Assembly: GCF_963676735.1 (NCBI RefSeq)
Contig: NZ_OY781464.1
Coordinates: forward strand, 2,451,001 to 2,515,000
Source of the DNA: an uncultured Draconibacterium sp.
GTDB lineage: Bacteria; Bacteroidota; Bacteroidia; Bacteroidales; Prolixibacteraceae
Length of the DNA: 64,000 nucleotides
Direction: 5' to 3'
How positions within the stretch are numbered: the stretch's first letter is position 1; each line of letters opens with the position of its first letter. Positions 17,411-25,504 of this stretch are shown piece by piece. The position numbers were made by a program, and so were the translations under genes. The notes beneath the pieces are model-generated. The model saw only the letters and a list, made by a program, of their open reading frames with translations. It searched no databases and was not told the origin of the DNA.

Positions 17411-18757
17411 ATGTCAGAAGTAATTAAGTTAAGGAAAGGGCTTAATATAAAGCTAAAAGGAAGTGCAGAAAAGGCACTCGAGAAATTGCCGACTCCGGCA
17501 ACAGTAGCTCTGAAACCCACTAATTTTCCGGGACTTACTCCAAAACTTAGCGTAAAAGTTGATGCCGAGGTTAAAGCAGGCGAAGCTTTGTTCTATGACA
17601 AATATCATCCGGAGATTGTTTTTACTGCCCCTATTGGCGGTAAAGTTGTATCTATTAACCGTGGTGAGCGTCGCAGAATTTTGGAAGTAGTAATTGCAAC
17701 CGATAAAAATGCAGGATCTGCAGAATTTAAAAAAGCTGCCCCATCAGCGTTATCGGCGGAAGAGGTGAAGGAACAGATTTTAAAAAGTGGTTTATGGCCG
17801 TTTATTAAAAAACGTCCGTACGGAATAATTGCCAATCCGGAAGAAAAACCAAAAGCTATTTACATTTCAACATTCGACACGGCTCCAATGGCTCCGGATT
17901 ATGATTTTGTTTTACAAGATCAAATGGATACATTCCAGACAGGGGTAGACGTTTTAGCCAAACTTACTGAAGGAGATGTTAACCTGGGTGTAAAATCCGG
18001 TTCCGCTTTTTCATCGGTAAAGAATGTGGTAATTAACACCTTTGAAGGGCCGCACCCTGCAGGAAATGTTGGTATACAGATTGCAAATACCAACCCAATA
18101 AATAAAGGCGATGTAGTTTGGACAATTAACGTACAGGATCTATTGTTTATTGGCCGGCTTTTTGAAACCGGAAAAGTAGATTTTACCAAAACAATCGCCC
18201 TAACAGGCTCAGAGGTAAAAGCACCAAAATATTTTGAAACCATCGTGGGTGCGCCAATTAAAGATTTGGTTAGCGGCAAGCTTACTACTGCAGGATACAG
18301 CAGCAGAATTATTAGTGGTAATGTGCTTACCGGCGATAAAGTTTCAGAGAAAAGCTTCCTGAGCTATTACGACTCGCAAATTAGTGTAATTCCGGAAGGC
18401 GATGATTATGAGTTTATGGGCTGGGCTGATCCCGGTTTCGGAAAATTCAGTGCAACCAAAGCGTACTTCGGCAAATTATTCCCGAAAAAAGAATACACCT
18501 TAAATGCCAATCTACATGGTGGCGAACGTGCGTTTGTTGTTTCAAACCAATACGAAAAGTATGTTCCAATGGATATCCTACCGGTATTTCTGCTAAAAGC
18601 CATTATGGTTAACGATATCGACAAAATGGAGCAACTGGGTATTTACGAGGTAATTGAAGAAGACTTTGCGCTTTGCGAATATGCTTGTACTTCTAAAATT
18701 GAAGTACAGAAAATTTTGCGCGAAGGTATTAACACCATGATTAAAGAGCTTGGTTAA
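17411..18757 (+). CDS. nqrA: Na+-translocating NADH:quinone reductase subunit A
   Basis: First gene of a complete nqrABCDEF operon. NqrA is a peripheral cytoplasmic subunit near the quinone site. The 448 residues open IKLRKGLNIKLKGSAEKA, the usual NqrA start, with the barrel-sandwich-hybrid domain near residues 25-110 (FTAPIGGKVVSINRGERRRILEVVI). The RnfC-like core and the C-terminal EEDFALCEYACTSKIEVQKILREGI segment follow; that ending is a family hallmark, with a Cys-x3-Cys pair. nqrB starts 32 bases on. Confidence 0.97.
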   Translation: MSEVIKLRKGLNIKLKGSAEKALEKLPTPATVALKPTNFPGLTPKLSVKVDAEVKAGEALFYDKYHPEIVFTAPIGGKVVSINRGERRRILEVVIATDKNAGSAEFKKAAPSALSAEEVKEQILKSGLWPFIKKRPYGIIANPEEKPKAIYISTFDTAPMAPDYDFVLQDQMDTFQTGVDVLAKLTEGDVNLGVKSGSAFSSVKNVVINTFEGPHPAGNVGIQIANTNPINKGDVVWTINVQDLLFIGRLFETGKVDFTKTIALTGSEVKAPKYFETIVGAPIKDLVSGKLTTAGYSSRIISGNVLTGDKVSEKSFLSYYDSQISVIPEGDDYEFMGWADPGFGKFSATKAYFGKLFPKKEYTLNANLHGGERAFVVSNQYEKYVPMDILPVFLLKAIMVNDIDKMEQLGIYEVIEEDFALCEYACTSKIEVQKILREGINTMIKELG

Positions 18758-18789
18758 TTTTTACATGTAACTTATTAGTCTTTTGCAAG

Positions 18790-19971
18790 ATGAATTTCAT
18801 AAAAAACTTTTTTTTAAATACAAAGCCACATGTACAGAAAGGCGCCAAGTTTCATTGGTTGCACTCGGTACATGATGGTATGTTTACGTTGTTCTTTGTA
18901 TCAAAGGACACATCGAAATCGGGAGCACACGTTCACGATTACATCGATTTAAAACGTACAATGGGTATGGTGGTGTTGGCCTTAGTTCCGGCTTTATTGT
19001 TCGGGATGTACAACACCGGGTACCAGCACTTTAAAGCAATTGGAGAACTGGCCTCAACCGGTTTCTTCGAAATATTCATTTACGGTCTCCTGCGGGTACT
19101 TCCCATCCTTATTGTTTCGTACGTTGTAGGTTTGGGTATCGAATTTGTTTTTGCCCAACTACGTGGTCACGAAATTCAGGAAGGTTTCCTGGTATCGGGT
19201 TTTCTTATCCCGCTTATTATGCCAATAAACACACCACTTTGGATGGTTGCCATTGCAACTGCCTTTGCGGTTATTTTAGGTAAAGAGGTTTTTGGCGGAA
19301 CAGGAATGAATATTTGGAACCCTGCACTTGTTGCACGTGCTTTCTTATTCTTCGCTTATCCGGCTCAAATGTCGGGCGAATCGGTTTGGGTGCGTCTTGC
19401 ATCCGGCGATAAAGTGGTTGACACTTTCTCGGGAGCTACTCCAATGGCGCGAGCTGCTGCGGGTAACCTCGACTACAGTGTTGCCGATGCATTTATCGGA
19501 TTAATTCCGGGTTCAATTGGCGAAACTTCGGCAGTAGCCATACTGCTGGGTGCCATTTTACTGGTTGTAACCGGAATAGGAAGCTGGAAAATTATGGTTT
19601 CAACCATTGCCGGTGGAGCTGTTATGGGGCTTATTCTTAACGCAGTTTCAGGAAGCGCAGGGCTTTCGCCCGAAGTTGCCACTTATTTCTCCATGCCTTT
19701 CTGGCATCACTTAATTTTAGGTGGCTTTATGTTTGGTGCTATTTTTATGGCTACCGACCCGGTTTCGGCATCGCAAACCGAAAAAGGAAAATGGATTTAC
19801 GGATTCCTGATTGGTATCCTTGCCATTATCATCCGTGTTATCAATCCGGCTTTCCCTGAAGGTATGATGTTGGCAATTTTGCTAATGAACACATTTGCTC
19901 CGCTTATCGACCACTACGTTGTAGCCGGTCATATTAAGAAAAGAGCTAAACGAGCTAAAGTTTCTGCATAA
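18790..19971 (+). CDS. nqrB: Na+-translocating NADH:quinone reductase subunit B
   Basis: Membrane subunit of 393 residues with about ten helices, carrying riboflavin and covalently bound FMN and lining the sodium path. The flavinylation motif is clear: DTFSGATPMA with the acceptor Thr217. GKEVFGGTGMNIWNPALVARAF is the RnfD/NqrB signature loop, and ATDPVSASQTEKGKWIYG follows in the last third. The covalent flavin must be attached by ApbE; an apbE gene lies at 46475 in this window. Spacing to nqrC is 15 bases. Confidence 0.97.
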   Translation: MNFIKNFFLNTKPHVQKGAKFHWLHSVHDGMFTLFFVSKDTSKSGAHVHDYIDLKRTMGMVVLALVPALLFGMYNTGYQHFKAIGELASTGFFEIFIYGLLRVLPILIVSYVVGLGIEFVFAQLRGHEIQEGFLVSGFLIPLIMPINTPLWMVAIATAFAVILGKEVFGGTGMNIWNPALVARAFLFFAYPAQMSGESVWVRLASGDKVVDTFSGATPMARAAAGNLDYSVADAFIGLIPGSIGETSAVAILLGAILLVVTGIGSWKIMVSTIAGGAVMGLILNAVSGSAGLSPEVATYFSMPFWHHLILGGFMFGAIFMATDPVSASQTEKGKWIYGFLIGILAIIIRVINPAFPEGMMLAILLMNTFAPLIDHYVVAGHIKKRAKRAKVSA

Positions 19972-19986
19972 TAAAAAAGAAGAATC

Positions 19987-20682
19987 ATGGATAGAAATAG
20001 TAATACTTACACATTTTTATACGCAGCCATAATGGTAATTATAGTTGCAGCGGTTCTTGCTTCAGTTTCAATGGCGTTAAAGCCTGCGCAGAAAAAGAAC
20101 GTTGAGATAGAGAAAAAACAAAATATACTTGCCTCGGTAAATATTGAAAGTACTGCTGAAACGGCTGAAGCAATTTATGCTGAGAAAGTGGTAAAAGAAT
20201 ATGTTGTAACCGTAGAAGGCGAGCAGGTTGATGGAGATGCGTTTAACACCGACCTAAAAAAGGAACGTGCAAAAGACGAAGCCGACAAATTACTTCCTGT
20301 TTTTGAAGTACAAACCGAAGATGGTATTAAATATGTACTTCCATTATACGGTGCAGGTCTTTGGGGACCGGTTTGGGGCTATGTTTCGTTAAACGACGAT
20401 ATGAACACCATTTACGGTGCCAACTTCGACCACGAAGGGGAAACACCGGGTTTGGGTGCCGAAATTTCAACAACAGCATTTGAAGAACCTTTTAAAGGAA
20501 AGAAAATCTTCGATGCATCGGGTAAACTGGTTTCAATTTTGGTTGCCAAAGTTGGAGAAGTTGCTCCGGAAGAACACAAAGTTGATGGTATTTCGGGTGG
20601 TACAATCACAAGTAAAGGTCTTCAGCAAATGCTTGAGGACGACTTTGCGAGTTATGAAGAATTCTTAAATAAGAAAAAATAA
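19987..20682 (+). CDS. nqrC: Na+-translocating NADH:quinone reductase subunit C
   Basis: This 231-residue subunit has one N-terminal helix (about residues 9-29) and a periplasmic FMN-binding domain. The covalent-FMN motif is present as DGISGGTITS with acceptor Thr206, the Ser-Gly-Gly-Thr variant of the more common Ser-Gly-Ala-Thr. GLWGPVWGYVSL and GETPGLGAEIS are the conserved loops around the flavin. Six bases separate it from nqrD. Confidence 0.97.
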   Translation: MDRNSNTYTFLYAAIMVIIVAAVLASVSMALKPAQKKNVEIEKKQNILASVNIESTAETAEAIYAEKVVKEYVVTVEGEQVDGDAFNTDLKKERAKDEADKLLPVFEVQTEDGIKYVLPLYGAGLWGPVWGYVSLNDDMNTIYGANFDHEGETPGLGAEISTTAFEEPFKGKKIFDASGKLVSILVAKVGEVAPEEHKVDGISGGTITSKGLQQMLEDDFASYEEFLNKKK

Positions 20683-20687
20683 TAGAG

Positions 20688-21332
20688 ATGAGCGAACCAT
20701 TATTTTCAAAGAAAAACTTAAAGTTATTGTCGGATCCATTGAACGACAGTAACCCAATTACCGTACAGGTACTTGGTATTTGCTCAGCACTGGCAGTTAC
20801 CGCACAATTAAAGCCATCAATTGTAATGGCCATATCGGTAGCAGCCGTATTAGCATTTGCAAACGTAATTATTTCATTGTTACGAAATACAATTCCAAAC
20901 CGTATCCGAATTATTGTGCAGCTGGTGGTAATTGCCGCTTTGGTAATTTTAGTTGACCAAATACTTCGTGCCTACGTTTACGATGTAAGCAAGCAGCTTT
21001 CGGTATTTGTAGGCTTAATTATTACCAACTGTATTATTATGGGTCGTCTGGAAGCCTTTGCCCTGGGTAACCGCCCATGGCCGGCTTTTTTAGATGGAAT
21101 TGGTAATGCAGCAGGTTATGGTTGGATTTTAATTGTTGTTGGTGCACTGCGCGAGTTATTAGGCGGTGGTTCTTTATTAGGCTACCAAATTATTCCCGAT
21201 AGCTGGTACATTGCCAACGGAGGATTCTACGCAAACAACGGTTTAATGGTATTGTCGCCAATGGCTCTTATTGTGGTTGGTATTATTATTTGGGTTCAAC
21301 GCAGCCGCAACCGTAAACTAATTGAAGATTAA
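20688..21332 (+). CDS. nqrD: Na+-translocating NADH:quinone reductase subunit D
   Basis: A six-helix inner-membrane subunit of 214 residues, homologous to NqrE and RnfE. The half-helix motif TNCIIMGRLEAFALGNRPW contains the conserved Cys that, with its partner in NqrE, holds the intramembrane iron centre. DGIGNAAGYGWILIVVGALRELLGGGSLLG is the family signature region. nqrE follows after 25 bases. Confidence 0.97.
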   Translation: MSEPLFSKKNLKLLSDPLNDSNPITVQVLGICSALAVTAQLKPSIVMAISVAAVLAFANVIISLLRNTIPNRIRIIVQLVVIAALVILVDQILRAYVYDVSKQLSVFVGLIITNCIIMGRLEAFALGNRPWPAFLDGIGNAAGYGWILIVVGALRELLGGGSLLGYQIIPDSWYIANGGFYANNGLMVLSPMALIVVGIIIWVQRSRNRKLIED

Positions 21333-21357
21333 TTCATAACGCAAAAAAAGAATTCAA

Positions 21358-21978
21358 ATGGAAAATCTGATTAATATTTTTGTTAAGTCAATTTTTATTG
21401 AAAACATGGTATTTGCGTACTTCTTCGGAATGTGCTCGTATTTGGCGGTTTCGAAAAAAGTAAGTACTGCAACCGGTTTAGGACTTGCCGTAATTTTTGT
21501 GTTAGGAATTACTGTTCCGGTTAACTACCTGTTAGAAAATTATATTTTGAATGAAGGCGCATTGGTTTGGTTGTTGGGCGAAGAATTTGCGACAGTTGAC
21601 CTTAGCTTCTTGCGCTTTATCATGTTTATCGCCATTATTGCCTCGATGGTACAGTTGGTAGAAATGATTGTTGAGAAATTCGCTCCGGTATTGTACACGC
21701 AGCTGGGTATTTTCTTACCGCTTATCGCTGTAAACTGTGCAATTTTAGGGGGGTCATTATTCCTTCAGCAAAAAGCTTTCCTTAACGTTGGCGAAGCCAC
21801 CATTTACGGACTTGGTTCGGGTGTGGGTTGGTTACTAGCCATTGTTGGTATTGCTGCTATTCGTGAAAAAATCGAATACTCAAATGTTCCCGCACCTCTA
21901 CGCGGACTTGGTATTACGTTTATCGTTACCGGTTTAATGGGCTTGGCTTTTATGGGTTTCGGCGGAATTAAATTGTAG
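21358..21978 (+). CDS. nqrE: Na+-translocating NADH:quinone reductase subunit E
   Basis: A six-helix subunit of 206 residues, homologous to NqrD with inverted topology. Conserved features are VFAYFFGMCSYLAVSKK near the N-terminus, with the first iron-ligand Cys, and LIAVNCAILGGSLFLQQK in the middle, with the second. The protein ends in a Gly-rich tail (GFGGIKL). nqrF starts 15 bases downstream. Confidence 0.97.
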   Translation: MENLINIFVKSIFIENMVFAYFFGMCSYLAVSKKVSTATGLGLAVIFVLGITVPVNYLLENYILNEGALVWLLGEEFATVDLSFLRFIMFIAIIASMVQLVEMIVEKFAPVLYTQLGIFLPLIAVNCAILGGSLFLQQKAFLNVGEATIYGLGSGVGWLLAIVGIAAIREKIEYSNVPAPLRGLGITFIVTGLMGLAFMGFGGIKL

Positions 21979-21993
21979 AATAAAAAAGAGTTA

Positions 21994-23271
21994 ATGAATA
22001 TGATATTATTAGCAACACTATCAACCGTTGTAATTGCCAGTGTGGCAGTATTCCTGCTGATGGTTATCTTATTGGTATCCATTTTATTGTTTGCCAAAAA
22101 GAAATTAATGCCATCGGGAGTTGTAAAAGTGAGCATTAACGAAGGCGACCTGGAAGTTGAAACAGAACCGGGCAACACGCTGTTAACTACGCTTGGCGAC
22201 AATAAAATTCTTCTTCCATCAGCATGTGGTGGCGGTGGTACCTGTGCCATGTGCCGTTGTCAGGTTGAAGAAGGCGGAGGCTCTATTCTGCCAACTGAAA
22301 CCGGTTTCTTTACCCGTAAAGAACAAAACGACAATTGGCGTTTAGCCTGCCAGGTAAAAGTTAAAGAAGACATGCAAATTAAAATCCCACAAGAAGTTCT
22401 TGGTGTGAAGAAATGGGAGTGCGAAGTGGTTTCGAACCACAACGTGGCTACTTTCATTAAAGAATTTGTGGTTAAACTTCCTGAAGGCGAAACCCTTGAT
22501 TTCAAATCGGGCGGATATATCCAGATTGACGTACCTAAAGTTGATGTAAACTTTAAAGACATGGATATTGAAGAAGAATACCGTGAGGAATGGGAGAAAT
22601 TTGGCATGTTCGATCTGGTAATGAAAAACCCGGAACCAACATTCCGCGCCTACTCAATGGCAAATCACCCGGCTGAAGGAAATATTGTAATGTTGAACAT
22701 TCGTATTGCAACACCACCCTGGGACCGTGCAAGCAACGGATTTAAAAAAGTAAATCCTGGTATTTGTTCATCGTATATTTTTAACCTTAAACCAGGCGAC
22801 AAAGTAACTGTATCGGGGCCTTACGGAGAGTTCTTCCTGAAAGACAACGACAGCGAAATGATGTTTGTTGGCGGTGGTGCAGGAATGGCGCCTATGCGTT
22901 CGCACTTGTTCCATTTGTTCCATACGGTTAAAGAATCGAAAAAGAAAGTTACCTTCTGGTATGGAGCACGTTCATGGAAAGAAGTTTTCTATTACGATCA
23001 GTTTAGAGACATCGAGAAAAACTTTCCAAATTTTGAGTTCCACCTGGCACTCGACCGCGAAGATCCGGAAGCGGATAAGTTAGACGTTAAATACAAAACC
23101 GGGTTTGTACACCAGGTAATTCACGACAACTACCTGAGCCAGCATGAAGAGCCGGAAGAGATTGACTTTTACATGTGCGGCCCACCAATGATGAACGATG
23201 CCGTTCAGAAAATGCTTTACGATATGGGAGTTCCGGATGAAAACGTATTATTCGACGACTTTGGATCGTAA
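21994..23271 (+). CDS. nqrF: Na+-translocating NADH:quinone reductase subunit F
   Basis: Electron-entry subunit (425 residues) that oxidises NADH. An N-terminal membrane helix (residues about 3-34) is followed by a plant-type [2Fe-2S] ferredoxin domain with Cys78, Cys84, Cys87 and Cys119. A ferredoxin-reductase-like FAD domain carries RAYSMANHP, and an NADH domain has GGGAGMAPMRSH and CGPPMMNDAV. It ends in the typical DDFGS. A strong terminator follows at 23321-23353, closing the operon. Confidence 0.97.
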   Translation: MNMILLATLSTVVIASVAVFLLMVILLVSILLFAKKKLMPSGVVKVSINEGDLEVETEPGNTLLTTLGDNKILLPSACGGGGTCAMCRCQVEEGGGSILPTETGFFTRKEQNDNWRLACQVKVKEDMQIKIPQEVLGVKKWECEVVSNHNVATFIKEFVVKLPEGETLDFKSGGYIQIDVPKVDVNFKDMDIEEEYREEWEKFGMFDLVMKNPEPTFRAYSMANHPAEGNIVMLNIRIATPPWDRASNGFKKVNPGICSSYIFNLKPGDKVTVSGPYGEFFLKDNDSEMMFVGGGAGMAPMRSHLFHLFHTVKESKKKVTFWYGARSWKEVFYYDQFRDIEKNFPNFEFHLALDREDPEADKLDVKYKTGFVHQVIHDNYLSQHEEPEEIDFYMCGPPMMNDAVQKMLYDMGVPDENVLFDDFGS

Positions 23272-23320
23272 ACCACAGAACGGTTTTTTGCATAAGGCAA
23301 ATAAGACTTAACGATATAGA

Positions 23321-23353
23321 AGCCACTTTCCTTTGGGAGGGTGGCTTTTTTTT
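23321..23353 (+). terminator. Rho-independent terminator of the nqr operon
   Basis: AGCCACTTTCC, a TTTG loop and GGAGGGTGGCT form an 11-pair stem containing G-T pairs, immediately followed by a run of eight T. It lies 49 bases after the nqrF stop. Confidence 0.88.
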
Positions 23354-23437
23354 CACATGCTTTTGATTTTGCCCAACAGCGATTTTAAGACTACAACGAC
23401 GTTAGAGTTTTCAATTATGGCAGAACAACAGGGCCAC

Positions 23438-24148
23438 TTACACCCCTGTATTTCGATAACGGGTGGAGTAAACAGCTGTAATAGTTAGCGTTCCAGAGGT
23501 TTGTTCTACTACAATTTCCCCAATTCCATTGCGTACCTGCAACGCTTTCAAATTTTCTGGCATATACCTGCCCTCCACAAGGTCGCCTATAAAAAAATCG
23601 ACCTTGTCCGATTCATCCGACAAACGTGCAGAAATATAATATCCTGTAGCAACCCTGTTCCTGGTTAACACCAGCTCGGGCTGTTTTATGGCATTTCCCG
23701 ACTCCCAGAATTCGTTTAACCCAACCGCCCGTAATCCGTTTTTATATTCATATTCAGCCTGTAGCGTACCATTGCGGTGATAGCGTTTGCAGGTTCCGTT
23801 AAGCTCATCGTTCTCGTAGGGCTGTTCTTTCCATACTTGTGGTTTGTCTCCCAATGCAGCCTTGTAATACGTGTAAGTAATTCCCTGCTTTTTACCTGCC
23901 ACATAAGGTATCGTAGAGTATACACTTCCGTGAAGGTAAAAACGTTTTTGTATACCATGTTTAATAGTTGTTCCGCTTACAACCGGTATTTCATATTCAA
24001 TCTTGGTTGAATTTTTATACGGCTTTTTTATCACCGTTATTCCATCATTCTTACTGTTTTCATTTGTATCAACTTTCTTTTCCTGATTAAAATTACATCC
24101 AACAAAAAATAAAACCAGCAGAAAGAAATAGTTTATAATCGTTTTCAT
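23438..24148 (-). CDS. Lipoprotein with MORN/YwqK-like repeats
   Basis: This 236-residue protein has a lipoprotein signal (FFLLVLFFVGC, acylated Cys18). The body carries repeats of the MORN-variant type found in YwqK-like proteins: GIQKRFYLHGSVYSTIPYVAGKKQG, ELNGTCKRYHRNGTLQAEYEYKNG and similar, each with a hydrophobic-Gly turn. A C-terminal beta domain (about 165-236) follows. Databases often label such proteins YwqK antitoxins, but no toxin gene is adjacent. A surface or periplasmic structural role is more likely, and the function is unknown. It converges on nqrF and stands alone. Confidence 0.72.
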   Translation of the reverse strand: MKTIINYFFLLVLFFVGCNFNQEKKVDTNENSKNDGITVIKKPYKNSTKIEYEIPVVSGTTIKHGIQKRFYLHGSVYSTIPYVAGKKQGITYTYYKAALGDKPQVWKEQPYENDELNGTCKRYHRNGTLQAEYEYKNGLRAVGLNEFWESGNAIKQPELVLTRNRVATGYYISARLSDESDKVDFFIGDLVEGRYMPENLKALQVRNGIGEIVVEQTSGTLTITAVYSTRYRNTGV

Positions 24149-24413
24149 TACAGTAATAATTCGGTTTTAAAGCCCATTAAAGTTAACACTATCAGCAACT
24201 TTAATGGTAAAAATGAAACTATAAATTTTTTCAGACAGGCAGACAAACAAATATCAGGTAATAAAACAGAGATAAACAGTGCGTTTAATGCACAGAATTT
24301 CCAATCATCCAATTGACAAACAGCTGCCAGCTTACTGATTTAAGAATGTACTTCAGACAATTAAATTCCGGATTATTTCTTTATTTTCGTAGTAAACATT
24401 GTTGAGGTAATAT

Positions 24414-25475
24414 ATGACGACACTTCTTTTCTTCTTTTTAATCTCTATCATTTTTTCATTTTTGTGTTCAATATGGGAAGCTGTAATACTAAGTGTAACA
24501 CCATCGTATGTTAGTCGCATGCAAATGGAAAAGCCACGTTTGGGAAAGCAGCTTAGCTTTTTAAAAGAAGATATCGACCGGCCTTTGTCGGCAGTGTTAA
24601 CCTTAAACACAATTGCACATACGGTTGGTGCAGTGGGCGTGGGTGTTGAGGCCGGGAAAATATATGGCACGGCAAAAGTCGATTTTTATCTTTTCGAGGC
24701 CACCTACGAATCGCTTATAGCCGGACTGATGACGCTGGCCATTCTTATTCTTTCTGAAATCATACCTAAAACCATTGGCGCCACATACTGGAAACAATTA
24801 ACATCGTTTACAGTACGTTCGTTAAAAATACTGATGCTTGTTTTGGCTCCTTTTGTTTGGTTAAGCAAATGGGTTACCCATTTAATAAAAAAAGATGGCG
24901 AAAAAAGCGTATTGAGCCGTGCCGATGTAGCAGCTATGGCTGATGCCGGATTAAAAAGCGGCGCCATCGATAAAGAAGAAAAATCGATTATCCAAAACTT
25001 GCTAAAGCTCGAGAACCAGGTGGTTAAAGACATAATGACCCCAAAAAGCGTTGTGCTTAGTCTCGATGAAAATCAAAGCCTGGGCGAGATATACAGCAGC
25101 TACAATCCTTTTCAGTTTTCGCGCATTCCGGTTTATAGCGAAACTACCGATAACATTACCGGTTTTATTCTGAAAGCTGCTATTTTAGAAAACATCGCAG
25201 CCGACAAACACAACCGTCAGGCCGTTGAAATACGGAGAAAGGTATATTTTGTTGAAGATAATGTATCGGTAGCTGAGCTGTTGGATAAACTGATTAAGGA
25301 GAAACAACACATGAATATTGTTGCCGATGAATTTGGCACAATTGTAGGCCTGGTAACCATGGAAGATGTTATTGAAACACTTTTTGGACTTGAAATCATG
25401 GATGAAACCGACAAGGTTGCTGACCTGCAAAAACTTGCCCGCGAACAATGGGAACAGTCTAAAGATCAAGACTAA
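24414..25475 (+). CDS. CNNM/CBS-domain membrane protein (HlyC/CorC-like family), short form
   Basis: This 353-residue protein has an N-terminal CNNM (DUF21) transmembrane domain (residues about 1-170; three or four helices, with LTLNTIAHTVGAVGVG and SEIIPKTIGATYW as signatures). A short linker (AAMADAGLKSGAIDKEEKSII) leads to a CBS pair (VKDIMTPKS... and FGTIVGLVTMEDVIETLFG). The family is linked to Mg2+/Co2+ or Na+-coupled divalent cation export. The CorC_HlyC C-terminal domain found in longer relatives is absent: the protein stops about 25 residues after the CBS pair. The next gene is convergent, 29 bases away. Confidence 0.87.
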   Translation: MTTLLFFFLISIIFSFLCSIWEAVILSVTPSYVSRMQMEKPRLGKQLSFLKEDIDRPLSAVLTLNTIAHTVGAVGVGVEAGKIYGTAKVDFYLFEATYESLIAGLMTLAILILSEIIPKTIGATYWKQLTSFTVRSLKILMLVLAPFVWLSKWVTHLIKKDGEKSVLSRADVAAMADAGLKSGAIDKEEKSIIQNLLKLENQVVKDIMTPKSVVLSLDENQSLGEIYSSYNPFQFSRIPVYSETTDNITGFILKAAILENIAADKHNRQAVEIRRKVYFVEDNVSVAELLDKLIKEKQHMNIVADEFGTIVGLVTMEDVIETLFGLEIMDETDKVADLQKLAREQWEQSKDQD

Positions 25476-25504
25476 TTATTCATGAAACACGTAGTTTTTC
25501 AATT

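Noticed and set aside
23438..24148. YwqK-type antitoxin reading of the MORN lipoprotein
   Set aside because: No toxin gene is adjacent and the protein is a lipoprotein; structural similarity of MORN variants explains the label.
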